Assembly (NCBI GenBank): GCA_947561395.2
Contig: OX387183.1
Coordinates: 36,072,853-36,136,852 of the forward strand
Direction of reading: 5' to 3'
DNA: 64,000 nucleotides
DNA from: Buxus sempervirens
Taxonomy: Eukaryota > Streptophyta > Magnoliopsida > Buxales > Buxaceae
Position numbers and translations under genes: made by a program. The notes beneath the pieces were generated by a model. The model was not told where the DNA came from and ran no database searches. It saw only the letters and a program-made list of their open reading frames with translations. Positions 1 through 11,626 of this stretch are shown here, one piece after another (position 1 is the first letter of the stretch; each line of letters opens with the position of its first letter).

Positions 1-1640
1 TTCATCTTCACTTAATGAATTATCTTAGAGTTGTACTTTATAAGGAACATCCCCCCTACTCCCTTATAATTGCTATGTAATGCATTGTGATATTGTTTAG
101 ATAACTCAAGCCCGTCACACATCCCAATCGTATGACCCTTCTTCTAATTTAGTAACGGGTTTTCTTTACGATATTCTATGTGTACATCGCAATTTAACGG
201 TTTACAACTGATTGGAGCACTATACTGAGACACTATTTGCGGAAAAGGGATCACTTCCAAGATGCCCACAACATCTTTGTGAACTCCAGCTCTAAGCAAT
301 AACACAATTTCAACCTATAATGTCTTTTAGAGATTTCCTCTCAAGGTCTTAAAAGTACTTTGGTAGTCTTAACTTGGAAGCTAGGTCTCAAACTCGGTGG
401 AAAGTCCTCACCACGACATGTAAGGACATGAACAAGGACTTTTGGTGACTGTTACCAGACCCTCACACCTCATCCATTCCAAAACAATGTCAATAACATG
501 TTAGACATATGTATGATATATAAACAATTCATAGTTAATGCATAATGAGGTCCACACATGGTTTTCATCAACAATCATATCAAATAATTTCAATAAGCAT
601 GTGATGATTTCACTCAATATGTTTCAATGATCATGAAGTAGTTTATAAGCTCATAAACATGATTTGAGAAAGTAGCAGAGCATTTATCGCATTACAATTG
701 CAATAATCATTCCAAAATATCCAAAAATAAAATTTCTGGGTTTGCTGCTTGAGCTCGCGTTGAGCATGAGTCGAGCACCAAACTCAGTCTTATGAATAGA
801 TATTACCGCTGATCTATCACTTGAGCCTATCCTAGTGCTCGAAATCTCATGCTCAAGCGCAAGTCGAGCGTAAGATGAGCGACAAACCAACTTTAAAGTG
901 AAATCTCTTGCTTGATTGCTACTCGAGCCAATGCGCCACAGCATAACCTGAACCATTGCTCGAGTGGTGTTTAGTGCTGCTCTCAAGTTATAAAATTTAC
1001 ACAGAACAGACACACAGTGCCTGTGCAACACTCTAGTAGGAATCATGTTGCTTATCTCGTGCTCGAGCATTGGTTGAGCGCCGAACTCGGGTTTTCCAGA
1101 ATTTTGAATTTTTGACAATTCAACCTCGTTTTTCTCAATTTTACTTCTCTAAATATGTTTCTAAGCACCCAATAATGAATTCCTAACCATACAATTGCAT
1201 CTAAGTCACCCAGATCAAAATATGTCTATCCTCCCATTGAAATTCTAACGTTTACTAGTTAGGTTTCTATACCACAAATTCATGTTCTCATCAAAACATT
1301 CATCCACTCACACAATTCGACCTCATAGCGTGTTTCTAATCTTCAAGAAGCAAAACCTATAAATAAAAGCATAAATTAAGAACATGAAATCAAACATCAC
1401 AATGATAATGCATATAATTCATGAAAATAGTGCAATTAAGCAAACAAATCAACTAAACCATAATTCATGGCATGGAATTCACATGTGTCATACGGTTCAC
1501 GGAACATATCATCCCTAAACATTAGAAATTTTCAGAAATCAATGTACACATGAATTCTACACATTAGTGTTTTGCATACAACTCTACATTGTAGATCCAA
1601 CTACCTCGTGTTCCTCCCAAATCTTACCAGGTTTGGCACG
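1..1640 (-). repeat. LTR-like retrotransposon fragment with GCTCGAG-rich block
   Basis: No gene is seen. Between about 730 and 1110 the words GCTCGAG, GAGCGC and TCGAGC recur many times on both strands. A similar GCTCGAG and ACGCC block lies in the solo LTR at 14760-18770, also after an A-rich stretch, which suggests this is part of a related LTR in minus orientation. Neither end (TG...CA with target duplication) is visible, so the limits are approximate. The 144-codon open frame across 684-1118 is a by-product of the repeated words and resembles no protein I know. Confidence 0.4.
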
Positions 1641-1729
1641 TGATGGTCATGGTGTGTTTCGATGTAGGCGTGCCAGTACCTCTTGGGTACAATGTATCAA
1701 ATTGGGTTTTGACCCTAGGCGCCTATTCT

Positions 1730-1850
1730 AATCTAAGCTGGGTTCAGCTCAGTGGTAATATATTAATGGTTAGGCGATTGTACGAAGGTTGGGGTTCGTC
1801 CTTTGGTAAAGTATTTGCATAATAGGTATGGCAAATTGCAATAATGAAAA
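1730..1850 (+). repeat. Possible tRNA-derived SINE or degraded tRNA-like sequence
   Basis: A stretch resembling the pol III internal promoter is present: AGCTCAGTGG at 1746-1755 fits an A box, and GGGTTCGTCC at 1791-1800 resembles a B box, about 45 bp apart as in tRNAs and tRNA-derived SINEs. No acceptor stem pairs well, no 3' tail is clear, and no target duplication was found. This could be chance. Confidence 0.25.
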
Positions 1851-2900
1851 TAATTTTAGTCAAAGCCCCGACTGCTAGAAGATGGTCAAGGTATATTCTT
1901 TATTATAATGACTCTTGTTACAATGGATGTTGCTTGTGAAAAGTAACAACCTTTGATAGCGACCAAAAGTTGACCACTACAATCATCTCTAAAGAAAATA
2001 ACAAAAGAAAAATTATAATATTAACAACATCGCCCTCTCTTCTCTATTGTCGTGGGTATCGGTGGATAAAGAAAATGTTAAAGGGGGCGTCCGCTAATAA
2101 TATCAGTTAGGGTTTGTGCTAGCTGTACTACCTGGCCATAACACCAGTTACTCACCTGGCTTGATCAATACTTACTTCGATACCGGCTGCTCTTTTCTCG
2201 CCGCGAGGTCTGTGGAGGCAAGAGATTAAACGTGGCCTTAGTAAGCTTGTTGGAGGCAGGATCTTCACCTAGTCTAGGGCAAATAGTATCTTCACACGTT
2301 ACTTTGACAGGAAGCAGTTAATGAGGAGTCGTAAACTACTTTCGTGCAACTGCAAGGCGAGTGGCATGAAAGAGGTTTTGATCATGGATGATCTCAAAAT
2401 AGTTCTAAATGATATTTGTTATGTGGAGCTGGTCCTCGACCTCTTCGTCTTTTATTGAATTTATACTTGAGGCTATTCAGTTGTTTTAACTTCCAACTTG
2501 GCCATGACCTCAGCAGTGGTTGAGCTGTTGGGTTTGTTTCGTCCAGTAATCTCACATCTGTTTGATCCAAACCGCTTTCCCCTTTTCGGTCATGTGTGAT
2601 TACACGTGTCACTTTCATACGACACGGCCTTTATTCTGCCATGTGGAAACATCTTATTTGTTGGGTTATGGCGGATGTAAACATTACCCCCAACTTGCTC
2701 ATCATGTCGCTAGCGTAGATATGATGAAGAAGTAAGCCTTTTCCCTTTTTCAAAAAATCTCTACCGTTTTAAGGACGGCACAGGATTTGCATATAATGCT
2801 ACTATTGATGGTTCTCTAATCAACGGTTGAAATAACAATCGAATCTCGAACGTCGTAATAGCCGTTTAAAACGCTTGATGTCGCTTTCACTTTTATTTAA
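1851..2900. other. Unassigned sequence
   Basis: I recognise no gene or element here. The 74-codon minus frame at 2394-2618 has no family resemblance. The stretch just before 2913 ends with a TTTATTTAAA-like sequence that could be a relic promoter for the ORF that follows, but nothing else supports that. Confidence 0.4.
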
Positions 2901-2912
2901 ACTCCTCCGAGT

Positions 2913-3660
2913 TTGAATTTCCTTTTTACTTTTGCCAATTATTTCCTATATGCGCTCTACTCTTCTTCCCACTTACGCTTTCATTCTTCAAGCATGGACG
3001 GAGAAATGATTATTTGCATTGTCCCTTTCCGGCAAATCGGCATGGACCTCATTGTTGGTCCATTTCTTACCACACTAGAAAATTCTCCCTTCGATTTTTC
3101 TTTGGCCCCACTTCTCCTTAACACTAGACATATGCTCCAAGTCATTGGCATCGATGGACGTCCATCTGCCTTAACAGAGCTTGGTCAAAACCCTCCGCAG
3201 CCTGGATTCAATGGGTCGAGCGCCTTCATCCAAAATTATGAGCATGTTCGGCGGGTGTTTGATATTTACAATATGATTTACTTTTCTTGCAAGGAGATTC
3301 TAATGAACCTTCCCCTTTTGAGTTATGTCTGTATGTTTTGGAGCATTAACAGCACTTTCAACTTTCCATGCCGTCCGATGACCCCTACTGTCTTGGACGT
3401 TGGTTTTTTGATTGGTCTTCTTGCCATTGGAAGAGGGATTCCATGCCCACTAGACGTCTCTGTTCTTCCTTTCAGTTTCCTAATGGTAGTAAATCCTATG
3501 GTCCGTCTATTACCGAAGCGACAAAGAACGCCAGTGTCAATATTCAGGAACATTGCAAGTTTCTCCTGATGTTCCTTTGCAAATTCGTTTTTTGTTTTCG
3601 GCTGGCCAGGCAACTAAGGAGTACAGTCATATTGTACTCCCCCCCCCCCCCCCCCCCCCC
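2913..3660 (+). pseudogene. Plant mobile domain (PMD, aminotransferase-like) pseudogene
   Basis: The frame opening at 2913 gives up to 218 residues; the more natural start is the internal Met at residue 28 (MDGEM). Residues 142-173 contain FWS...TFNFPC followed by MTPTVLDVGFLIGLLAIG, the pattern of the plant mobile domain: a W-containing helix, then TxxLxDVxxLxGLPxxG. Near 3480 the homology jumps to another frame, where residues like NIQEHCKFLLMFLCKFVFC match the later domain segment normally reading EHxxFLxxWLxxFVF. The copy is therefore frameshifted, and it then runs into a long C homopolymer. PMD proteins are widespread in plants, both host genes (MAIL1 type) and parts of Mutator-like or retroelements; this one looks element-derived. 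Family call is from motif memory. Confidence 0.5.
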
Positions 3661-3664
3661 CCCC
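3639..3664. repeat. 26-bp poly-C homopolymer
   Basis: An uninterrupted run of C lies at the decayed end of the plant mobile domain relic. Shorter runs occur at 40502-40522 (21 C) and 42908-42921 (14 C). Homopolymer length is prone to assembly error. Confidence 0.95.
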
Positions 3665-4820
3665 GTTACAGCTCAACTCACTCCGTGGGAGGGCCCCTCT
3701 AGTTTCTTCAATTCTGGTTATATCAATATTTTCCAAACATCTTTTGTCATCCGATCAAATCCCCTTAATATCTGGCTCTAGAACAACATGTTTGAGATCC
3801 TCCAATAATGTCCCAATTCCTCCATTTCTGAATTTCTTAATTCTCTACGGAATAATTGTCTAGGATCTTCTCCAATGAGATTTGCAAGGATGGTTGTCTA
3901 TGAGCAAAGGGATTTCACTAAACATTTTTCAGAATGAGATTTGCGATGAGTGTGGTGCAAAGGTAATGGAAGGTTAAAATACCTGACTTAATTTCATGCT
4001 TTGGCTGGAACAATAACCATCTACATAAACATGGATTTTTCAGCCATGCATTGGTATCAAAAGGAAGGTGATCCAAGACAATTATTTCAGATTCAATTGA
4101 CCTTTTTAAGGAAATTTCAGAACAGATTTTATGTACTAAAAATGACTGATAAATTGCAAATCATTATAAGACACATGCCATTAATCTGGATGCAATAGTG
4201 AACATGTCATTCCAAAGCATGTAAAAAATTGTATTGTTGGTTCTTCTGTAATTCTAAAAGGAAACAAAAATAAAGATAAAAAATAACTGAAAGCTGAATA
4301 GAAACCCATCAAATGGTTTTTTGGAATTCAAAAGTTGTAGGGAAGAAAATTACCTTGGATTCATCTAAAAGTTCTATTTGCTATACATATGACCAACTCG
4401 AAAAAGAAATACTGTGATGACAACCTTAACATTTGAAACAAAGATCCTTGATTACAAGTCAAACCAATAATAAAAATGAAAACCAACAGATATTACTTCT
4501 CATATCTAGCAACATCATCTTGAATTCTCCTGCAAATTCATGCAGGAAAAATATCCAACAAAGATTTGAGAATTGAGAAATAAAAATATCCAACAAAAGG
4601 CGAAATAAACAGAAAAAAGCAGTTGGAGAAAGTATGGTTCTTAATTCTCATATACTGCAACTTCATCTTTAATTCTCTACTGTTTTTCATCAGAATCTGA
4701 GAAAAAAATTAAACAAAAATGAACATTTAGAATTTAAAGGATTCAAAATAAATTACACTATAAATTAATAATATTTATCTACTCATTTTTCTTCTTTAGA
4801 ATTTCCAACCAATCATGTGT
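3665..4820. other. Unassigned AT-rich sequence
   Basis: I see no gene. The reading frame of the upstream mobile-domain relic degenerates by about 3780. From 4200 on the sequence is A/T-rich and merges into the flank of the hAT transposase relic; ATTCTC...ATATCTAGCAAC-like words near 4500 and 4650 hint at an old local duplication. Confidence 0.4.
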
Positions 4821-5995
4821 TTAGATCAAAGCCCCTACTATCTCCAAGTTCAAAGAGCTACGGGTTTCATCAATAACCCAACCTCCAACACTAAAAGTAG
4901 ACTCTGATTTGACAGTAGAAACTGGGATTGCTAAAATATCACAAGCCATTCTTGCAAGTGTTAGAAATTTAGGATGATTGATTTGCCTCAAATTTAAAAC
5001 ATCAAAATCTTGATTACGAGGAAATATTGTATCTTCCAAGTATCTATCAAGTTCAGACCTTTCCAATGCAAAAATATTAGCACTTCGTACGCTCATGTAA
5101 CAACTTTTAAACCCCTTAAGCAAATCATTAACTGAAGAATCACATGATGGCTGAGAGCTACTACAACTACTATCACCCACAACAATAGAAGACTGCATCA
5201 CATCATGAGAACTACTGTTATACTCGGTGTAAAGATCAACAACAGCAATGCAAAACTTAATGACATATGCATCAGCATAAGCACCATAAAGTTCACTATA
5301 AAAATATTCAACAAAATCCATATTAAATCTAGGGTCATGAACAGTAGCAATCACCAAAACCAAGCTGCAAGAATCCCAATATTTTCCAAACTTGATTTTC
5401 GTTTTCTCTGCCATATCAGGAACATATGCATGTTCACGTTTTCCCCTATTAAGCAAGTGATTGTGAATGTTACAAACATCACGGAAAAAATGTTGCTGTT
5501 GGATACTTGTTAACTGAAAAAGTACAAGTTAACTTCATAAAAAACTTTTGCACTCACAAACAACCTGAGCTGTATCCGGTTCATCTTTGGATAGATTCAC
5601 ATTGAATTCACGATCTATTTGCTGTAAGCATGTAAACGAACAAAGGCCTCTCTAGTTCTAGTGTTCTCTTAAACATCAAGAAAATGGAATTCCACCTAGT
5701 CTTGACATCAGTAATAACACCCTTTTTTTTCCTCAAATAACTTCATTTGATTCATAGCATTTTTGAACATTTGCTTCTTTTGAGGTGTCAATCTAGCATA
5801 CCGAACATTTATCCAGATATTCTTGATGATTCCTTTTATTTCTTGTAACCTATCTTGGGCAATAAGATTAAGAATGCATTCACTACAACAGATATGAAAT
5901 ATATCTCCACTTAAAGGAAGCAAAATCTGATCCCCAAGCCATCTTACTAATGCTCTAACCATAGCATCATTGGTGCTAGCATTCATCATCATCGT
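4821..5995 (-). pseudogene. hAT (Ac-like) transposase pseudogene, C-terminal half
   Basis: Read on the minus strand from 5995 downwards. The first part (5708-5995) encodes LPLSGDIFHICCSECILNLI and a following helix, the RNase H-like segment in which hAT transposases have the CxxHxLNLIVQD motif. Near 5687-5709 DVKTRWNS is recognisable, matching the family's D(V)xTRWNS. Frameshifts and stops then intervene until 5456, from which 211 codons stay open to 4821. Their last third (ELDRYLEDTIFPR, then FLTLARMACDILAIPVST) is the hAT C-terminal dimerisation domain, with VSTVKSESTFSVGGWVIDE in place of VASESAFSxGGRVxD. The family Cys/His and final Trp features are degraded. The N-terminal BED zinc finger is missing because a LINE abuts at about 6000. 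The copy cannot encode an active transposase. Confidence 0.85.
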
Positions 5996-6418
5996 CATCA
6001 TCATAAGTTAGTTCCCATCAAACTGGAGTTGGTGAAACGAATCTTGTCTCTCCATCCCGCTCTATGAAAAATCACATCTTCAGTTAATCTATGTTTTTGT
6101 AAGGCTTGTTTTATATACTCCATCCATGTCTTTTTAGGTCTTCCTCTTACTCGCTTAGGCCCTTCAATGTATATACTCCCACACCTTCTTAAAGGTGCAT
6201 TTCTAGGTCTTCGCTTTACATGACCAAACCATCTTAACTTACACTCCTCCATTTTTATCCCTAATGCATATTATATGCCTAACCACTTTCAAATTTCTTC
6301 ATTTCATATTTTGTCTTTCTTAGCTTTCCCACAAGTCCATTTTAGCATCCTCATTTCGGTAACACTCATCTTCTGAACATGTTGATTCTTTGCCTAATAT
6401 TCCGAACCATAAACAAGG
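5983..6418 (-). mobile_element. RTE-like LINE, 3' end fragment with ATGATG tail
   Basis: The minus strand encodes 83 open codons (6252-6001) beginning MEECKLRWFGHVKRRP, with GRPKKTW and the end HRAGWRDKIRF. This is the conserved C-terminal tail that follows reverse transcriptase in RTE-type plant LINEs (RWFGHVxRRP...RGRPKxTW...WRxxI). Upstream (6253-6418) the homology continues out of frame. Immediately 3' of the ORF lies an imperfect ATGATGACGATGATG tail (5983-6006), typical of elements that end in a short tandem repeat rather than poly-A. The tail joins directly to the hAT transposase frame at NAST, so this LINE appears to have integrated into the transposase. It is 5'-truncated. Confidence 0.8.
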
Positions 6419-6575
6419 CTTTCCCATCCAGATTTGAAAATATGTGGCTGGAAGATAAAGAATTTTTTAAGAAAGTGGAGAATTGGTGGAACGAATTTCA
6501 AATCACAAGTACTCCAAGTTTTATTTTTTTCCAGAAACTCAAAGCTTTAAAAGAAAAGAAAATTAAGCTTAGAGC
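6415..6575 (+). mobile_element. L1-type LINE fragment (endonuclease/RT linker)
   Basis: On the plus strand about 50 codons read FPSRFENMWLEDKEFFKKVENWWNEF followed by SFIFFQKLKALKEKIK-like residues. Plant L1 LINEs carry PFRFENMWL...WW...KLKxLK between endonuclease and reverse transcriptase. The homology is short and stops where the foldback sequence begins. Confidence 0.7.
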
Positions 6576-6579
6576 AATA

Positions 6580-7022
6580 AGGCGACAACCATCAATAGAT
6601 TGAGTGTCGCTATGTATTATATATAAAATTCATCATATTATATCAAGTTTAGAGCAATAAAAATAAAAAAATGTTTTTTATTAATTTTAGATCAAAATAT
6701 TTTTATCAAAATTACTATTATTTTGAGTTTTTTGGTGAAAATTAATTAAAAATGTTTTTTTTATTATTTTATTGCTCTAAACTTGGTATAATCTGATGAA
6801 TTTTAGATATAATATACAAGGCACCAATCTATCAATGGATGTCGTCAATTTTATTTTTCATCAAAAATATTATTTTTTGAATTATTTTAATAAAAATTGA
6901 TGACATCCATCAATAGATATGGTGTCGCTCTAACAAATATTAAAAAATCATTGCAATCTATGAAGTTTAGATCAATTAAAATCAAAAAAGCAAACATTTT
7001 ACAGTCGATAGATCTGGTGTCC
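6580..7022. repeat. Foldback/MITE-like palindromic sequence, two nested palindromes
   Basis: A first inverted repeat pairs about 6588-6700 with 6750-6838: CCATCAATAGATTG on the left is answered by CAATCTATCAATGG on the right, and AGTTTAGAGCAATAA by TTATTGCTCTAAACTT. A second, smaller one pairs about 6825-6865 with 6885-6925 (GATGTCGTCAATTTT against AAAATTGATGACATC). Very AT-rich with no coding capacity. A partial third arm (GTGTCGCTCTAAC and GATAGATCTGGTGTC) reaches about 7022. It separates two L1 scraps. No target duplication was identified. Confidence 0.65.
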
Positions 7023-7059
7023 ACTCTCATTATCGCTTGCTAGTGTGTTTTGGGTCTTC

Positions 7060-7460
7060 TATTCGTTTTTTTCATGACCCTTGGTAGGGGAGCTGGGCCT
7101 TATCACTCGCTTTCGCTCTCATTTCCACCCTTGATTGTTGTCCCAATGCCTTCGTGTCTCACGTCCTTTCTTGGTCTTCGTTTGGGCTTTCTTGGAATCT
7201 TTAGCTTCGTACGGATCTTAGATCGGGTGAGGCTGAGGAGCTTGCTTCCCTTCTTGATCTCCTCGAGGAGATTGTTATTGATTCTAGTTCTGATAAAGCT
7301 GTGTGGTCGGCCTCGCCGTCTGGGTCTCTCTCTCAACTCATTTTTTAGCATCATTCGCCTTGGGGAGTTGGATCCCCCACCTCATTTCTTTGTTTCTTGG
7401 TTATGGAAACCCAAAGTTCCTCCTAGGATCAAGGCATTCTTATGGCCCCATCTAATATAT
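7060..7460 (+). mobile_element. L1-type LINE fragment (post-RT region), frameshifted
   Basis: Across two plus-strand frames the translation resembles the region after reverse transcriptase in plant L1 LINEs: SWNL...LRTDLRSGEAEELASLLD, then a D...W...SGS stretch, then WLWKPKVPPRIKAFLW, the signature that precedes the final zinc-binding region. Stops and frame changes separate these blocks. It is not contiguous with the fragment at 6415-6575. Confidence 0.6.
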
Positions 7461-8754
7461 CACTTAGTTATCATGAGTTCAGGCAATCATATCTCAAGCC
7501 AAATCATACAAGCTGGGTCTTAGACACCTGCACATGTCCTTGCCACGATGTGCATGGACAATTACTTAATAAAGTTGTTGGTGTCTTTTGGGTTCCTAAC
7601 CCTGACGCATCACCATTTCATGTATATCAGTGTTAGTGGTGCTTCTTTGGATCCTAGATCCTTATACCTCACTCTTCCCATTTTAATGCTTATGCATGTT
7701 CTAATCAAAATGCAACACATATACATAACTTTCATTCCACATTTCATGACACACCCTCATAATTATCAACGTAATGATCTCAACCAATGCATGATTATAT
7801 CAAGTAGTTTTCCTCATTAACTCATTCAAATAACATAATCTCATGTAGTCATTATTAACCAAAAACTACAAGTGGAAATAAATTAAAACACATTTAAGCT
7901 CATCAGAAATCCGCAATCATCACTGTGAATTTCAGCATGCCAAAATTCTAGTGTGCCAAAATCACAAAATCTGCAGAACTCATGTTTCTGTAATTTAAGG
8001 CATGTTTATGGTGCCAATTTTGGCATCCTGAGTTTGTTTTTGCATGTCAAAATTCCACCCTGTGTTAATGCTGATATACTATAAATTCTAGGTCAGAAAC
8101 TGAAGTCAGTAATCTGGGTTTTCTAGCATATTTCTCACCTTTCTAAAAAGCTACTTTAATATGACTTCGTGCTAATCATATTGTGTGAAAGTCTAATAAA
8201 ATATAGTCTATCATTCAGCTAATTTATTTTAACACAATCAAGCAATTAACAATATTAATCTCCATCATACATACAAGTAAACCATGTAGGCATTTTGATT
8301 TTTATTCTCTATACTTTTCACACAGCCAAACTAAATTAGTTCATCCTAGAGTGATGATTACATGATATTCATAGATAAGAAGCATTGAAAAATATCATGG
8401 TCCTAAAATTTTCTGAATAGTTGAAACATGCCATCAATCTAATATTTAATGCAACAACACTCAGTATCATGATAATAAACCATCACCACAGGCATTAGAA
8501 AACATGATTCAAACTTGGAAATCCTACATAAGATCTCCCCACACAACCTCCCCCTCAACCAACACCCCCAAAAAAAAAAAAAAAAAAAAGGTTACCTGTA
8601 AGCAGTCAACCTTCATGAATCCCAATACAACTTTTCAACTTTTCTCTTGTTCCAGTGTTGCGGACCTCCAGAGTTTCTTCTCTCTTTTCAAAATAATAAT
8701 AAAACAAAAGATAATAATAACGATTCAGGAACTAACATCCATTAGGGTTTTCCA
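7461..8754. other. Unassigned AT-rich sequence with a poly-A run
   Basis: I see no gene. Between 7920 and 8060 the word 'gccaaaatt' recurs (GTGCCAAAATC, TGCCAATTTTGG, TGTCAAAATTCC), suggesting a diverged short repeat. A 20-bp A run at about 8571-8590 could be the tail of an old retroposon, but nothing upstream is recognisable. Confidence 0.4.
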
Positions 8755-9166
8755 CTTAAGCCCAATTAGAAATATAACAGTTACTAAAAGCATTAAGAAA
8801 CCCCTAGGTTAGTTCTAGGTCACTAAATCTTAACCTTAAAAAAAATATTGGAAGAGCTTGTTCTAGAATCAGAGTCCAGTCTGGTGACAATTTAGCTGTA
8901 TATTATGGGAATATATAAGAAATGCTTAGAAATCCGGTAACAATTCTTATAAATTCTACCCGCTGAAAACCATTTCCACTTGGCCTAACCAATTAGAAGA
9001 GTATTGGATCATGACTTAAGCCCAATTAGAAATATAACAGTTACTAAAAGCCTTAAAAAAACCCCTAGGTTAGTTCTAGGTCGCTAAATCTTAACCTTAA
9101 ACAAAATATTGGAAGAGCTTGTTCTATAAGAAATGCTTAGAAATCCGGTGACAGTTCTTATAAATG
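8755..9166. repeat. Two-copy direct repeat, about 260 bp apart
   Basis: About 112 bp at 8755-8866 (starting CTTAAGCCCAATTAG) recurs at 9015-9128 with few differences. A following block of about 39 bp starting AGAAATGCTTAG (8919-8957) recurs at 9128-9166. The second copy lacks the roughly 50 bp separating the two blocks in the first, so this is a segmental duplication with an internal deletion or insertion. Confidence 0.85.
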
Positions 9167-9773
9167 CTTATCCATAATATATATATAAACTGCTACCAAC
9201 CAATTATTCATTTCTTCAGATAGGCCCTCCCACTTGAATTATTTTATTCTCTCTTACTCTTGAAAATGGTTGGTCTGAAATGAAACTAAAGCAATCATCA
9301 GCTTAAGCTGTATTGATATGTCCTGGAAATGGAGGTGTGTCCAGTGATGATCATTCATGGAGGTGATTTTGGATTAGTAGAAGACTAAAATTCACTTAAT
9401 CGATTATTCAATTTGTCCAGTATGATTCGACTTAGCTTGAATTACTGCTTGCTATCTGAATCTTAAAGTTCAATGTCTAAATGAAATTGAACCAATCTTT
9501 TCCCTAAACAAAATCCTAAGAGTTAAGTCGTAGGAGTAGCTGCCATTTGATTTATATTGTTGTTCTGTGAAAGTCACTTTGAAGATATAGCGTAGCAGCA
9601 ATTTTAGCTATGCATTTACTCTAATATCATTAGATGAAACACCCAGCCTTCAGAATTATTGTTGCTGCCAGATACTTTAGCTGGTATGCTGGGCGCATGA
9701 ATCAATATCTTACTCATACCCTTGTTAGTAATGTTTACTTGAATTTGTAAAATTCTTAATATATAATTTGCAG

Positions 9774-10022
9774 GCGCTAAAGAATTTACTAAAATATTCT
9801 ACTCAGCACCCATTTTGATATCAAACCGTGTGTATATTTCGGGGATGGTGGAGAGGAATTTACTTTTTTCTGTATCTTAGGTGTGCTTGTGTTACATTTT
9901 GCATTTTTGCAGATGATGTGAAAGGATCTGACATTGTGTTGGAAGCAATCCTAGAAGCAGAGGTGGCCCACAATGCCAAAGATTTTTTTGTGCACCACCA
10001 AAATCAAATAAAATCCGAATAA
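9774..10022 (+). pseudogene. Possible exon remnants of an unrecognised gene
   Basis: A splice-acceptor-like TTTTTGCAG at 9904-9912 is followed by an open frame of 36 codons, starting DDVKGSDIVLEAILEAEVAH, ending at a TAA at 10020-10022. Its composition (helical, charged) is unlike the surrounding AT-rich sequence. A second acceptor-like AATTTGCAG precedes about 14 codons (ALKNLLKYSTQHPF) near 9774 that then stop. I do not recognise a family. Confidence 0.25.
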
Positions 10023-11564
10023 AATGGTACTGTTCTTTATCTATCCTTCTTACCATGTTTGTGTTTCAGCATTTCTAATAATCTAAGCCAATTCAATGAG
10101 TTTTTAATTAATTAGGGAAAAGGGAAGTCTAATAGCATTAGTAACTTCTAGGTCTGTTGTTGCTTTCATAGTAAATGGCTACCTTTATTACTTATGTAAA
10201 GGACCAGAAGTAATGATGGTTTCTCAATATCCATTTTATCTTTACTGGGGAAAGTTGTGACTGCATGTCTGACCATTGAATTTGCATGGTATATTTTTCA
10301 AGTAAAGAATATAATATTTTAGTGTTTTCATGGTACCAACTATGTGGACCGCATAGAATTGCTAATTCATTGATCCTTTTGAAGTTTACAAAATACATCA
10401 TTAGCATCCAAATGATGAGCAATGAAGTTTTGCCCTAGACATGCCAAAAAAGCCAATTCCTCTATCTGGCTATTTTAAGGAAACAAAAATAAAATGTATC
10501 TCTTTCTGCAGATTTCTTGTTGCTTTTGGCAATCGTCAAACTAATGATAAATAATATTGATAATGAGGCTTTATTTATTAGCTCATGGATTCTCACCTTG
10601 AAATGTCCCCCACACGCTATGTACATGGTGAGCCTTCAGATCCATAGAGTCGTTTTATAGATACATAGCATGGACCATGATATTGTCAAACAGTTTCTTT
10701 TTTTTTCCATAGATAATGAACGGCATATAAATTCATGTCAGTAACACAGATTTCAAGAAATAAATATTTCCGACGTTAAATGAAGGTCGAAAGCACTTAT
10801 GAAACAAATAAATCGATGTAGAGCAAATATTTCTAAGAGAATGTTGTCAAGTAGCTTAAACCTCACTTAAATTCCTTATAACTATTTTCTTATGATCCTT
10901 ATCTGTTGTATAGCACATACGAAATAAATACTCCCCATTTTTTTCAGCAATAATCATATTAAGGTATTCTGTTCCTGCAAGAGATGATTGAAGTCAGTAT
11001 AAGTTGGGTTGTATTAAGAACATTTGAAGATAAAGTGACACTTTTAATATATTACAATTTTAATTACCTTTATGTCAAAGTATATTATTTTTATCACCGA
11101 ACAATGTATTAGTTTTTCCATTTGACCCCTAAATATATAAACATCTGAATGACACATTTCATCTAAAAGCATTGTCCATAGTACACATCTGTCATAGGGA
11201 ACATATCATTTAAATATTATTGGAATTGTTACAAAATTATTATTAAAAAAGTACTGGAATCCCAAAAGCATAAGAAAAAAAAAGGTACTCGCAAAATATT
11301 TATTTTCAAATTGACAATTCGAAAATTACCTTTTTAAGAGCCCTAATATGGTTATTCCTTCTCCAGATATTCTCTATTCCCGTCTTCACATATATGTTCT
11401 ATGTCAATTGGTCTTTCTCATTTGCTCTTCCGGTTTTCATCCTCTATTCTTCTCGCATTGTTTTCATGTAAGCTGCTGATTTCTTTAAGAGCCCTCATTT
11501 GCATATTTAATCTCTGGCATTTTATTTCATAGCCAAAAGTGTTCTTCAATTCTATATGTACACA
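10023..11564. other. Unassigned AT-rich sequence
   Basis: I see no gene or element with clear ends. The longest frames (76-79 codons, minus strand, near 10192-10422 and 11418-11657) resemble nothing known to me. Confidence 0.4.
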
Positions 11565-11626
11565 TTTTCCTTGTCCCCTATGGTTATAAGGGTAATGTTG
11601 TACCCTAAAATATTTGGGATTATACC
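11565..11626. repeat. Minisatellite, left piece
   Basis: This is the left piece of the GTTGTACCC minisatellite that continues at 14573. It reads as two to three degraded units (TAAGGGTAATGTTGTACCC, then ATTATACC) ending exactly where the solo LTR begins. Its last five bases, ATACC, are the left target-site copy of that LTR. Confidence 0.6.

Noticed and set aside
684..1118. 144-codon minus-strand open frame
   Set aside because: Produced by reiterated GCTCGAG-type words; no protein family resemblance and no promoter or splice context.
8571..8590. Poly-A run as the tail of a processed pseudogene
   Set aside because: No coding homology upstream and no flanking duplication was found.
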